Notes: generated by a model not told the origin, from the sequence alone. Shown: positions 41,139 through 50,811, counted from the first letter of the stretch. The stretch is 64,000 nt of DNA from Thermoleophilaceae bacterium (GCA_014534235.1 JACVRW010000003.1:18201-82200); one strand, 5' to 3'. Translations and numbers: made by a program.

Positions 41139-42127
41139 GGCTCGAGTATCGCCCGGGCGAAGTCGTCCGGATCGAAGGGGCGTAGGTCCTCGAGCCGCTC
41201 GCCGATCCCGATCAGCTTCACCGGGACGCCCAGCTCTTGGGCGATCGCCAGCGCGATGCCGCCCTTGGCGGTCCCGTCCAGCTTGGTGAGCGCGATGCCG
41301 GTCACGTCCACCGCCTCCCGGAACAGCATCGCCTGGCGCAGGCCGTTCTGGCCCGTGGTGGCGTCGATCGTCAGCAGCGTCTCGTGCGGGGCGCCCGGCA
41401 CCTGCGCCGAGATCACCTTGCGCACCTTCCGGAGCTCGTCCATCAGGTGCTGCTGCGTGTGGAGCCGCCCCGCGGTGTCGCAAATGACGACGTCGCGACC
41501 GCGCGCCCTGGCCGCCGCGATCGCGTCGAAGATCACCGCGCCCGGGTCGGACCCGGGCTCGCCGCGCACGATGTCGCAGCCGGCACGCTCCGCCCAGAGC
41601 GCGAGCTGCTCGGCCGCGGCGGCGCGGAACGTGTCGCCCGCGGCGATCAGCACGGAGCGGCCGAGCTCCCGCTGGAGATGCCACGCGATCTTCCCGATCG
41701 TGGTCGTCTTGCCGCTGCCGTTCACCCCTACGATCAGCATCACCGTCGGGCGCTCGGTCAGCGAGATCCTGTCGCCGTTCACGCGGGCCGTCTCGGCAAG
41801 GAGCTCCCGCAGCCGGCGGGACAGGTCCTCCCCGCCCTGGAGCTCGCCCGTCTCGGCCTCGGTCTCGAGCCGCTCGACGATCTTCGCCGTCGTCGGGGCC
41901 CCCACGTCCGCGTAGATCAGCGTCTCCTCCAGGTGCTCGAACGCCTCGTCGTCGAGGGACTGGAAGACGGTCGCCTGGAGCTCCGCCCCAAGCGCCTGGC
42001 GGGTCTTGACCATGTTGTCGCGCAGCCGCTGAAAGAAGCCTCGTCGCTTCGGCTCCTCCTCGGCCTCGGCTGGCACCGGCGGGACGTCGTCGCCCGTGTC
42101 GAACAGTTCGTGCCAGGTGCGGGCCAT
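41135..42127 (-). CDS. ftsY: signal recognition particle receptor FtsY
   Basis: MLIVGVNGSGKTTTIGKIAWHLQ...GDTFRAAAAEQLALWAER...VICDTAGRLHTQQHLMDEL...GIALTKLDGTAKGGIAL. Confidence 0.96.
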   Translation of the reverse strand: MARTWHELFDTGDDVPPVPAEAEEEPKRRGFFQRLRDNMVKTRQALGAELQATVFQSLDDEAFEHLEETLIYADVGAPTTAKIVERLETEAETGELQGGEDLSRRLRELLAETARVNGDRISLTERPTVMLIVGVNGSGKTTTIGKIAWHLQRELGRSVLIAAGDTFRAAAAEQLALWAERAGCDIVRGEPGSDPGAVIFDAIAAARARGRDVVICDTAGRLHTQQHLMDELRKVRKVISAQVPGAPHETLLTIDATTGQNGLRQAMLFREAVDVTGIALTKLDGTAKGGIALAIAQELGVPVKLIGIGERLEDLRPFDPDDFARAILEP

Positions 42128-42150
42128 GGCCCGGCCAGGATATGCGCTTT

Positions 42151-45100
42151 CTACGCCGCGGCCTCCGCGATCGCCCGCCCGGCCAGCCGCCGGGAGACCA
42201 CCCGCGAGACGCCGTCGCCACCCATGCTCACGCCGTAGAGCGTGTCGGCCGCATCCATCGTCCGCTTCTGATGGGTGACGACGATGAACTGGGCGCGGTC
42301 GGAGTAGCGCTTGACGAGCTCGAGGAAGCGGTCGATGTTGATGTCGTCGAGTGCGGCCTCCACCTCGTCGAGGATGTAGAAGGGACACGGCCGGGCGAGG
42401 AAGACGGCGAACATGAAGGCGAGGGCCACGAGCGACTTCTCGCCGCCGGAGAGGAGCGACAGGCGCTTGGCGGACTTGCCGGGCGGCGTCACCTCGATCT
42501 CCACGCCCGTCTCGGGCTGGCCGTCCTCCTCGGCGGTCTCGCCGTGCCCCGGCGGCGACTCGGCGGCGCCGATCAGCGACCGTGGGCCCCGTTCGGGATG
42601 GACTAGCCGCAGGCGGCCGCGGCCGCCCGGGAAGAGGTGCTGCACAACGTCCTCGAAGTTCTCGGCGGCGGCGGCGAAGGTCTCTTCGAAGGCCTCGCGG
42701 ATGCGCCGGTCGGTCTCCTTGATCAGACCCTCGAGCTCCGCGAGCGCGGCCTCGAGATCGCGCCGTTGCGCCTCGAGCTCCTCGACGTGCGCGACGGCTT
42801 CCTCGTACTCCTGCTTTGCGAGCGGGTTCACGGGCCCCAACTGCTCGCGCCGGCGCTCGAGGCGCTCAACGCGCCCCTCGAGCGCCTCGCGTTCCTCGGT
42901 CGTGAGCGGCTCGGGCCCGGAATCCGCCCGCAGCCCGAGGCGCGCGGCTATCGTCGCCAGGTCGCGCTCGACCTCCGCGGCCACGTCTCGCTCCTGCTGC
43001 GCCGCGACCTCCGCCGCGGTCAGCGCGTCGCTCTCCCGCCCCAGCCGACCCTGGAGCTGCGCCTCCTCGTGAGCGCACGCCCGCAGCTGGCCCGCGGTCT
43101 CGTCGGCGGCTTCGGCGCGCGTGTCGAGCTCCGCCTCGAGCCGGTCTCGCCGCGCGGCCACGGCGGCTCGGCCGGCCTCGACCGCACGCGCGGCGCGCTC
43201 CGCGGCGGCCATCACGCGAAAGTCGGCCTCGGCGCCGCTGCGCAGCGAATCGAGCGCTCGCGCCCGCTCGGCTCGCTCCCGCTCGACGCGCTCGGCGAGC
43301 CGCCGCTCCGCGCGGAGGTCCCCGAGCAGCTCCGCCCGCCGAACCGCCTCGGGACCCTCGTCCGGCGCCGCGCGCCGGCGCGCGAGAACCCAGTCGCAGC
43401 GGCCGACCTCCTCCTCGGCCTCGGCGGCTTCCCGTAGCGCGGCCCGCAGCGCGCTCTCCGCCGCGTCGCGGGCGGCGTCCGCCTCGGCCACCGCCGCACC
43501 GGTCCGTTCGAGGGCAAGCCTCGCCTCGCGCTCCCTCTCCGCGGCCTCCTCGGAGGCCGCGACGAGGGCCTCCCGGCGCCGGATCTCGTGGAGCACCCGA
43601 TCGGGACCGCCCGCCGGGGTCTGCGACAGCTGGCCGGCGCCGGCGTCGAAGAGCCGCCCCGAGCGGGTGACGGCCAGGCCGGCGAAGCCCTCGGGAAGGC
43701 GGTCGAAGGAGTCGACGACCCAGGCGCTTTGCAGAAGCCTTTCCGCGAGGGCCGTCAGGTGCGGCTCCGGCCGGACCCGAGCGAGGAGCGGCTCGGCGTC
43801 GCGCGTGGGCGCGGGCGCCGCAGAGCTCGGCGGCCCCGCGACCCCCTCGATGAGGACGCTCCCACCCTCCGGACCGGCCCGGTCGAGCAGGTCCTCGCCG
43901 GCCGCCATGTCCCGAACGATCCCCGCGACGAGCCGCGGACCGAGCACCGTCGCCAGGGCCATCTCGTAGCCCGGCTCGACATGGAGGGCGTCGGCGAGCG
44001 GTCTCTCGCCGTCGAGCGATCCGGTGGCCCCGCGCAGGAACCGGTTCGTGGCGGCCAGCTCCGCGCCGACCTCGGCCGCCCGGGCGCGCGCGGCCTCGAC
44101 CGCGCGCTCGGCCTCCCGCCGAGCGGCCCGCGCGGCGTCGGCGGCCCGCTCGGCCGCGTCGAGGGCGGCGCGGCGCTCCGCCGCGACGCCATCGAGCTCT
44201 GCGGCGCGCTTCGTCGCCGCTTCGAGCTCCGCCTCGAGCGCCGCCAGCTGGCGTGCGAGCCGCTCCTCACGCCCCGCGTCGAGCCCGGCCAGCTCGCGCT
44301 CGAGCGCCGCGATCCGCTCCCCCGGCCGCTGCTCGCCCGTGGAGCGATCCTCCTCGACCGCGGCCTCCTCCAGAAGCTCGAGCTGGCGAAGCCGGCGCGC
44401 ACGTCGCTCGCCCGCCGCGGCGCCCTGCTCGCGCAGGCGCTCGAGGCGCATGGCGATCCGCTCCGCGGCCGACCGCGCCGCGTACAGGCGCCCCTGGAGG
44501 CGCTCGCGGTCGCGGGCCCCCGCGGCGAACGCCTCCTCGGCCGCCTCGCGGCGACGCGCCACCTCGGCGAGCAGGCGCTCCGACTCGTTCCGCGCCGCGC
44601 GCGCAGCGCTCGCGCGCTCCTCGGCCTCGGCGACCGCAAGGCGAGCGGCGCGCGCCGCGTCGCGGCTCAGGGTGAGCCGCGCCTCGAGGGTCTGGCGCTC
44701 GAGGCGCTCGTGCAGCTCGGCGGCCTCGGCCTGGCGCTTGAGGGGCCGGAGCCGGGAGCGGGCCTCGCGTTCCACGTCGAGGGCGCGGGAGAGGTTCTCC
44801 TCGGTCCGCTCGAGCTTCAGCTGGGCGCGCCGGCGGCGCTTGCGGTGCTTCCCGAGTCCCGCGGCCTCCTCGATGAGGAGCCGCCGTTCGCGCGGACGGG
44901 ACAGCACGATCTGCTCCACCTTGCCCTGCGAGACGACCGAGTGCATCTCCTTGCCGAGCCCGGAGTCCGAGAGCACCTCGATGACCTCCACCAGCCGGCA
45001 GCGGGCCCCGTTCAGCCGGTACTCGCCCTCGCCGTCCCGCTCGAGGCGGCGGACGATCGAGACCTCCGAGAAGCCGGCGTCGAGCCGCCCCTCGCCGTCC

Positions 45101-45354
45101 TCGATCACCACCTCGACCTCCGCGGCGCGCGCGCCCTGCACGCCGTGCCCGCCGGCGAAGATCACGTCCCTCATCGACTGCCCGCGCACGGCCAGCGGCG
45201 ACTGCTCCCCGAGCGCCCAGAGGACGGCGTCCGTGATGTTCGACTTGCCGGAGCCGTTAGGGCCGACGATCACCGATACGCCGTGTCCGAACTCGAGCCT
45301 GGTCCGGGTGGGGAACGACTTGAACCCCTTGAGCGTGATCGAGCGGAGGTGCAT
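42151..45354 (-). CDS. smc: chromosome segregation protein SMC
   Basis: MHLRSITLKGFKSFPTRTRLEFGHGVSVIVGPNGSGKSNITDAVLWALGEQ...LLSGGEKSLVALAFMFAVF...ILDEVEAALDD. Confidence 0.96.
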   Translation of the reverse strand: MHLRSITLKGFKSFPTRTRLEFGHGVSVIVGPNGSGKSNITDAVLWALGEQSPLAVRGQSMRDVIFAGGHGVQGARAAEVEVVIEDGEGRLDAGFSEVSIVRRLERDGEGEYRLNGARCRLVEVIEVLSDSGLGKEMHSVVSQGKVEQIVLSRPRERRLLIEEAAGLGKHRKRRRRAQLKLERTEENLSRALDVEREARSRLRPLKRQAEAAELHERLERQTLEARLTLSRDAARAARLAVAEAEERASAARAARNESERLLAEVARRREAAEEAFAAGARDRERLQGRLYAARSAAERIAMRLERLREQGAAAGERRARRLRQLELLEEAAVEEDRSTGEQRPGERIAALERELAGLDAGREERLARQLAALEAELEAATKRAAELDGVAAERRAALDAAERAADAARAARREAERAVEAARARAAEVGAELAATNRFLRGATGSLDGERPLADALHVEPGYEMALATVLGPRLVAGIVRDMAAGEDLLDRAGPEGGSVLIEGVAGPPSSAAPAPTRDAEPLLARVRPEPHLTALAERLLQSAWVVDSFDRLPEGFAGLAVTRSGRLFDAGAGQLSQTPAGGPDRVLHEIRRREALVAASEEAAEREREARLALERTGAAVAEADAARDAAESALRAALREAAEAEEEVGRCDWVLARRRAAPDEGPEAVRRAELLGDLRAERRLAERVERERAERARALDSLRSGAEADFRVMAAAERAARAVEAGRAAVAARRDRLEAELDTRAEAADETAGQLRACAHEEAQLQGRLGRESDALTAAEVAAQQERDVAAEVERDLATIAARLGLRADSGPEPLTTEEREALEGRVERLERRREQLGPVNPLAKQEYEEAVAHVEELEAQRRDLEAALAELEGLIKETDRRIREAFEETFAAAAENFEDVVQHLFPGGRGRLRLVHPERGPRSLIGAAESPPGHGETAEEDGQPETGVEIEVTPPGKSAKRLSLLSGGEKSLVALAFMFAVFLARPCPFYILDEVEAALDDINIDRFLELVKRYSDRAQFIVVTHQKRTMDAADTLYGVSMGGDGVSRVVSRRLAGRAIAEAAA

Positions 45355-45366
45355 CTAGGTGACGAT

Positions 45367-46050
45367 CTAGGCGTCGAGCCTGTCGAGGGCGTGAAGGGCG
45401 GCTTCCTGCTCCGCCCCCTTCTTCGTCTTTCCCTCCCCGCGCCCGAGCTCCTGCCCGCCGACCTCGGCGATCGCCACGAAGCTGCGGTCGTGCGCGGGGC
45501 CCTGCTCCTCGATCGTGCGGTAGTTCACCACCTCCGCGCGGCGTGCCAAGCGTTCCTGGAGCACGGACTTGTAGTCGACGGGGTGCTCGAGGGCGTCGTC
45601 GATCTCACCGGCGAACGACTGGACGACCGCCGGCGCGGTGCGGTCGAAACCGAAGGCCAGGTAGGAGGCGCCGATGATCGCCTCGCACACAGAGGCAAGC
45701 ACCCGCTCGGACTCCACGAGCATCGCGGCGCTCCGGTCGGTGGCGTCCCCCGGCGCCGTGCGCCGCAGCTCGTCCGCGACGCCCAGCGCCCGCGCCACGC
45801 GCGCGCACGAGGGACCGCTGACGGCCTGCGCCCTCACCTTCGTCAGCCGCCCGGCCCCGTAACGCTCGAAGCGCGGGTAGAGGTGCGTGGAGACCGCCAG
45901 GCTCAGGACCACGTCGCCGAGGAACGCCAGGCGCTCGTAGGACTCCGCGCGCTGCTCGACCCGGGAGGCGTGCGTGAAGGCCTGCCGGCGGAGGTCCGCC
46001 GGCAGCTCCGCCAGCAACTCCTCGAGGGACTCGGGTCTCGTGCCTCCCAC
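45367..46050 (-). CDS. rnc: ribonuclease III
   Basis: FTHASRVEQRAESYERLAFLGDVVLSLAVSTHLY...CEAIIGASYLAFG; C-terminal dsRBD (GEGKTKKGAEQEAALHAL). Confidence 0.92.
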   Translation of the reverse strand: MGGTRPESLEELLAELPADLRRQAFTHASRVEQRAESYERLAFLGDVVLSLAVSTHLYPRFERYGAGRLTKVRAQAVSGPSCARVARALGVADELRRTAPGDATDRSAAMLVESERVLASVCEAIIGASYLAFGFDRTAPAVVQSFAGEIDDALEHPVDYKSVLQERLARRAEVVNYRTIEEQGPAHDRSFVAIAEVGGQELGRGEGKTKKGAEQEAALHALDRLDA

Positions 46051-46150
46051 CGCTCCGGGCTAGCGGCACTAGATGACTGATTCCGAATCCGCGTGCCCCT
46101 CTGCGCTGCGCGCAGGCGCCAGACCGAGCTGGGCGCCGCACGCGGACGAC

Positions 46151-46174
46151 GCCGATAGCCCGTGATCTATCGGC
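46151..46174 (-). promoter_or_regulatory. perfect hairpin in acpP-rnc intergenic region
   Basis: GCCGATAG-cccgtgat-CTATCGGC, 8-bp perfect arms. Confidence 0.5.
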
Positions 46175-46281
46175 AAGGAGGTGGGTACGACACCGACCCG
46201 CGACGGCGAAGCCCCGTCCGGGCGGTGGTCAGCGGAGGTATGGCGAGTCATCCAGGGGTGCGGGGGTTCGGGATTGGCCGT

Positions 46282-46530
46282 CTATATCTCGGCGGCATGG
46301 GCGGCCACGAAGGCCGCGGCCTGGCCGACCGTCAGGATCTTGGCCGCCTCCTCGTCGGGGATGCGGATGCCGTAGTTGTCCTCGAGCTCGACGACTAGCT
46401 CGACCAGGTCGAGCGAATCCGCCTCTAGGTCCTCCCTGAAGCGCGTGTCCTCGCCGATGCGGTCCGGGTCGACGCTCAGCTCGGCGGCCAAGTGCTCGCG
46501 AATGCGGTCGAGGATCTCGTCTCGTTCCAT
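46282..46530 (-). CDS. acpP: acyl carrier protein
   Basis: EDLEADSLDLVELVVELEDNYGIRIPDEEAAKILTVGQAAAFV (DSL phosphopantetheine site). Confidence 0.95.
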   Translation of the reverse strand: MERDEILDRIREHLAAELSVDPDRIGEDTRFREDLEADSLDLVELVVELEDNYGIRIPDEEAAKILTVGQAAAFVAAHAAEI

Positions 46531-46538
46531 CCCTGCTC

Positions 46539-47549
46539 CTAGCCGTCCTGCCTCGTACCGACGGCGACGCTAGCAGCGGGCACGGACCGCAACACGCCCG
46601 CCGCCTTGAGCGCGGCGGCGGTCCGGCCGACCATGTGGTCGTCCACCGCCCGCCGGGCGAGCCTGACGGCATGCTCTATCCCGGCCGGGCCGAAGCTGCC
46701 GTGGGCGACGACCACCGGTTTTCGGAGCCCCAAGAGGAGCGCCCCGCCCACACGCTCGGGATCGACTTCGTCGCGGAGCTCCCGGAGCTTTCCCCGGATC
46801 AGAACCCCGCCCACTGTCGAGACCGGGCTCGAACGGACCCGCTCGCGGATCGCGTCGCGCACGACCTTCGATGTCCCCTCGAGCACCTTGAGCGCCACGT
46901 TGCCGGTGAAGCCGTCGGTGACCACGACGTCGGCAGTCGCCTTCGGTAGGTCGAAGCCCTCGACGTTGCCCACGAAGTGGAGACCGCCGGCGGCGAGGCC
47001 CTCGTGGGCCATGAGGACGTCCGGGGTGCCCTTCCCGGACTCCTCGCCCACCGAGAGCAGCCCGACCCGCGGCCTCGGCCGTCCGACGACCGCCTCCATG
47101 AACGAGGCCCCCATGTACGCGAACTGGATGAGGTGCTCGGGGCGCACCTCGACGTTCGCCCCGGCGTCGAGCAGCAGCACCGGCCCGCCGGGTATGGGCA
47201 GCAGCACCGCGAGCGCCGGCCGGAAGACACCGTGGAGGCGCTTGATCGAGAGCGTGGCCGCGGCCAGCGTCGGACCGGTGCTACCGGCGGAGACGAGCGC
47301 CGCGGCCCTTCCGTCCGCGACGGCGCGCGCCGCTTGGATGATCGAAGCGTCCCGCCCCGAGCGAACGGCCGCCACGGGCGCGGCGCCGGCCTTCACGGCC
47401 CGGGGCGCGTGGACGACCTCGGCGTGGGGCCCGGCGCCGCCGAGCTCACCCGCCGGCCCGAACAGCAACACCGGCAGACCGGAGCGGCGGACACCTTCGG
47501 CGACGGCGGCGGGCCCCTGATCCGCGCCGTTCGCGTCGACCGCGATCAC
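46539..47549 (-). CDS. plsX: phosphate acyltransferase PlsX
   Basis: MIAVDANGADQGPAAVAEGV...ALVSAGSTGPTLAAATLSI...LLDAGANVEVRPEHLIQFAYMG...VTDGFTGNVALK. Confidence 0.93.
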   Translation of the reverse strand: MIAVDANGADQGPAAVAEGVRRSGLPVLLFGPAGELGGAGPHAEVVHAPRAVKAGAAPVAAVRSGRDASIIQAARAVADGRAAALVSAGSTGPTLAAATLSIKRLHGVFRPALAVLLPIPGGPVLLLDAGANVEVRPEHLIQFAYMGASFMEAVVGRPRPRVGLLSVGEESGKGTPDVLMAHEGLAAGGLHFVGNVEGFDLPKATADVVVTDGFTGNVALKVLEGTSKVVRDAIRERVRSSPVSTVGGVLIRGKLRELRDEVDPERVGGALLLGLRKPVVVAHGSFGPAGIEHAVRLARRAVDDHMVGRTAAALKAAGVLRSVPAASVAVGTRQDG

Positions 47550-47746
47550 TCTTCGTCTTCAGGGGCGCCCGCCTGCTCCACGATCACCTCGCGGCCGGCG
47601 TAGGTGCCGCAGTTGGGGCAGACGCGGTGCGGCAGTCGCGGCTCGTGGCAGCGGGGGCAGCGGCGGAGGCCGGGCGACGTGATCTTGTGCTCCGAGCGGC
47701 GCTTGTGCGTTCGCGAATGCGACTGTCGCTGCTTGGGGACGGCCAT
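47546..47746 (-). CDS. rpmF: 50S ribosomal protein L32
   Basis: MAVPKQRQSHSRTHKRRSEHKITSPGLRRCPRCHEPRLPHRVCPNCGTYAGREVI. Confidence 0.96.
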   Translation of the reverse strand: MAVPKQRQSHSRTHKRRSEHKITSPGLRRCPRCHEPRLPHRVCPNCGTYAGREVIVEQAGAPEDEE

Positions 47747-47825
47747 GAACGGCGGGAGTGTAGCCGTTAGTCTGGCGCTGGCCCCGAGCGTGAGCGGGCC
47801 GGAACCGGTTCAAAAGAGGAGAGGC

Positions 47826-49490
47826 ATGTACGACTACGTGATCGTCGGCGCCGGATCCGCGGGTTGCGTGCTGGCGAACCGCCTGAGCGAAGATCCGGAC
47901 GTCAGCGTCCTGCTGCTCGAGGCCGGCGGACCCGACACGAACGACCTCGTCCACGTGCCCGCGGCGTTCCCGGCGCTCTACCGGACGGCCCAGGACTGGG
48001 ACCACTCGACGATCTACGAGCCCTACGCGAACGATCGCCGGATCTACCTGCCCCGCGGAAAGGTGCTCGGGGGAAGCTCCTCGATCAATGCGATGGTGTA
48101 CATCCGCGGCAACCGGCTGGACTACGACGGTTGGGGCCTCGAGGGCTGGCGATACGACGATCTCCTCCCCTACTTCAAGCGTGCTGAGGACAACGAGCGC
48201 GGCCCGGACGAGCACCACGGCGTCGGCGGTCCACTCCCGGTCGGCGAGAGCCGGTCCCGCAACCCCCTCTCCCAGCGCTTCCTCGATGCCGTCGCCTCCC
48301 GGGGCCTCCCCATGAACCCCGACTTCAACGCCGGGGAACAGGACGGGTTTGGGTGGTACCAGCTGACGCAGCGGCGCGGCGCGAGGGCGAGCACGGCGGT
48401 CGCCTACCTCCACCGGGTCGCGGACCGGACGAACCTGACGGTGGAGACGCACGTCCATGCACTCAAGCTCCTCTTCGAGGGGACGCGAGCGGTGGGCGTT
48501 CGCGGCACTCGCCTTGGTGAGATGCTGGACTTCAGCGCGGAGCGGGAGGTGATCGTGTCGTGCGGCACCTACAACTCGCCCCAGCTCCTGATGCTCTCGG
48601 GGCTCGGCCGGCCGGAGGAGCTCGAGCCGCTGCAGATCGAGGTGGTCGCCGAGGTGCCGCAGATCGGCGTGGGGCTACAGGACCACCCAAACACCGGCGT
48701 CGTCTATGCCATCGACGAGGAGATCAGCCTGTTCGGCGCGCTCAACGACGAGAACCTGCTCCTCTTCGAGAGCGAGGGCCGTGGTCCGCTCACCTCGAAC
48801 ATCGCCGAGGTCGGCGGCTTCGCCCGCACCCGCGGTGGACTCGACGCCCCAGACGTGCAGTTCCACTTCGTGCCGGGTCGCTTCCAGAGCGAGGGCCTCA
48901 TGCCCGGCGAGGGTCACGGCTTCTCGCTCGGCGTGTGCCTGGTGACGCCGAAGAGCCGTGGCGGGGTGATGCTCGGGTCCCCCGACCCGACCGCCAAGCC
49001 GCTCATCGTCCACAACTACCTGGAGCACGAGGACGACGTTGCGTCGCTCGTCTCCGGCCTGCGGATGTGCCTCGAGATCTGCTCGACCGAGCCGCTCGGG
49101 GAGCTCGTAAGCGGCGTCGTGCAGGGCCCCGCCTCCGACTCGGACGACGACCTGCTGACCTACGCGCGGCAGTACCTCATGACGCTCTATCACCCCGTCG
49201 GGACCTGCCGGATGGGCGATGACGACGGCGCCGTGGTGGACCGAGAGCTCCGCGTGCGCGGCGTGGAGGGCGTGCGCGTGGTGGACGCATCGGTCATGCC
49301 CTCGGTGCCGCGGGGGAACACGAACGCCCCGACGATCGCGCTGGCCGAGCGTGCGGCCGATCTGATCCGCGGCCGGACGCCGCTCCGGCCGCAGGGCGCC
49401 GACGCGGAGAGCGCGCCGGCCGAAACCGCCGCGGCGACGGCCGCGGGCGGCGCCCGATCGGGCGCGGCCGGGCCGGTCAGTCCAGCCTGA
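47826..49490 (+). CDS. GMC-family oxidoreductase (choline dehydrogenase-like)
   Basis: YDYVIVGAGSAGCVLANRLSEDPDVSVLLLEAGG...LPRGKVLGGSSSINAMVYIRGN...YHPVGTCRMG...VPRGNTNAPTIALAERAADLI. Confidence 0.94.
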   Translation: MYDYVIVGAGSAGCVLANRLSEDPDVSVLLLEAGGPDTNDLVHVPAAFPALYRTAQDWDHSTIYEPYANDRRIYLPRGKVLGGSSSINAMVYIRGNRLDYDGWGLEGWRYDDLLPYFKRAEDNERGPDEHHGVGGPLPVGESRSRNPLSQRFLDAVASRGLPMNPDFNAGEQDGFGWYQLTQRRGARASTAVAYLHRVADRTNLTVETHVHALKLLFEGTRAVGVRGTRLGEMLDFSAEREVIVSCGTYNSPQLLMLSGLGRPEELEPLQIEVVAEVPQIGVGLQDHPNTGVVYAIDEEISLFGALNDENLLLFESEGRGPLTSNIAEVGGFARTRGGLDAPDVQFHFVPGRFQSEGLMPGEGHGFSLGVCLVTPKSRGGVMLGSPDPTAKPLIVHNYLEHEDDVASLVSGLRMCLEICSTEPLGELVSGVVQGPASDSDDDLLTYARQYLMTLYHPVGTCRMGDDDGAVVDRELRVRGVEGVRVVDASVMPSVPRGNTNAPTIALAERAADLIRGRTPLRPQGADAESAPAETAAATAAGGARSGAAGPVSPA

Positions 49491-49995
49491 GCTCGCGCAG
49501 GGCGGCCCAGCGTGGGTCCGGCTCGGGCTCGTGCGCGTGCTCCGGACCGGCCCGGTTCAGGTCCTCGCCGCAGACCGAGCACAGCCCGAGGCACTCCTCC
49601 TTGCAGATGATCCGGACCGGGAGCGCGAGGGCGAGGGCATCGCGGGTCCAGGCGCGCAGGTCCAGGTGCTCGTCCTCGAGGTAGGGCGAGCTCAGCTCCT
49701 CTCCGCCGCCCGGCTGGTCGACCTCGCGGGCGTCCACGGCGACGGCATGCCCGGCGTCCGCGAGGCAGCGCATGCATGGCCCCTCGAGCGGCGTATCGAG
49801 CCGTAGCCGCATCGAGTACCCGCTGGTCGTATGCGAGACGTCGAGCGTGGCGCTGACGCTGCCGCCCGGGACGCTGTAGCGCTCGCCGCCGAAGTGGAAG
49901 TCGGCGACCGCGACCTCGAGCTCGAGCCGCCGGCCCTCGCCGGACGAGAGCCCAAGCGCGCCGATGTCGAATATGTCCGTGCGCTGTCCCACCAC
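49477..49995 (-). CDS. yceD: YceD/DUF177-family protein
   Basis: GPCMRCLADAGHAVAVDAREVDQP...LALALPVRIICKEECLGLCSVCGEDLN. Confidence 0.9.
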   Translation of the reverse strand: MVGQRTDIFDIGALGLSSGEGRRLELEVAVADFHFGGERYSVPGGSVSATLDVSHTTSGYSMRLRLDTPLEGPCMRCLADAGHAVAVDAREVDQPGGGEELSSPYLEDEHLDLRAWTRDALALALPVRIICKEECLGLCSVCGEDLNRAGPEHAHEPEPDPRWAALRELRLD

Positions 49996-50031
49996 GCCGA
50001 GGGTAGCGCCGGCGTCGGTGGTGTCGACCCG

Positions 50032-50415
50032 CTATGCGGCCCGCTCGATCAGCTCGATCCGGTAGCCGTCCGGATCCCTCACGAAGCAGATCCGCGGCCC
50101 CTCGGTTCTCCCACCCGGCCGGTAGGGCGGCTTCTCCGGCTGGATGTCGTCGCCGGCGAGGCGCTCGAGCGTCCCGTCAAGGTCCTCGACGCCCAGCGCA
50201 ATGTGGTTGTAGCCGGTTCCGAGGTCGTACGAATCGACCCCGTGGTTGTACGTCAGCTCAAGCACCGGATCCTCGCCGGGGAGGCCCATGAAGACGTTGA
50301 CGGCCTCGTCGCCGATGGGCATCCGCCGTCGCTCCTCGAAGCCGAGCTTCTCGTAGAAGTCGACGGAGCGGCCGATGTCGCCGATGCGGTAGCACGTGTG
50401 CAGGTAGTGCGGCAT
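50032..50415 (-). CDS. lactoylglutathione lyase-like VOC protein
   Basis: MPHYLHTCYRIGDIGRSVDFYEKLGFEERRRMPIGDEAVNVFMGLPGEDPVLELTYN...GYNHIALGVEDLD...FVRDPDGYRIELIE. Confidence 0.9.
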   Translation of the reverse strand: MPHYLHTCYRIGDIGRSVDFYEKLGFEERRRMPIGDEAVNVFMGLPGEDPVLELTYNHGVDSYDLGTGYNHIALGVEDLDGTLERLAGDDIQPEKPPYRPGGRTEGPRICFVRDPDGYRIELIERAA

Positions 50416-50425
50416 GAGCCGGAGG

Positions 50426-50797
50426 CTATCCGCCGGGCCGGTAGTAGTCCCCCGCGAACTCCGTGTAGATCTCGCGCGTCGTGCGCAGGCCGGTCGGCGG
50501 GTCCAGTGCGCCGGCGGCGATGCTGATCGTGTCGCGGCCGGGGGCCTCCCAGAAGAGGCTCGAGCCGCAGTCGGAGCAGAAGCCGCGTCGGGCGTGCGTC
50601 TCGCTCTCGGGGCTGTCGATCCAGCGCAGGGCGCTTTGCTCGCTCACAAGCAGCGCGTCGCGCGGCGCGCTCGTGCTGGCCCACACGTGGCCGGCCCACC
50701 GGCGGCACTCGCCGCAGTGGCACACGACCACGTCGCGGAGGGGGCCGTCCACCTCGAAGCGCACCGCCCCGCACAGGCAGCGCCCGGTCACGGCCAC
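50426..50797 (-). CDS. GFA-family (CENP-V) zinc protein
   Basis: GTG start; GRCLCGAVRFEVDGPLRDVVVCHCGECRRWAGH...RRGFCSDCGSSLFWEAPG. Confidence 0.9.
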   Translation of the reverse strand: MAVTGRCLCGAVRFEVDGPLRDVVVCHCGECRRWAGHVWASTSAPRDALLVSEQSALRWIDSPESETHARRGFCSDCGSSLFWEAPGRDTISIAAGALDPPTGLRTTREIYTEFAGDYYRPGG

Positions 50798-50811
50798 GCG
50801 GCGGTGGTCAC

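Noticed and set aside
43588-46080. 830-aa plus-strand ORF
   Set aside because: Antisense to smc and rnc; no recognisable domain.
46162-46398. Plus-strand small ORF with AAGGAGG near its start
   Set aside because: The SD-like sequence has no suitable spacing to a start codon, and the ORF runs antisense into acpP.
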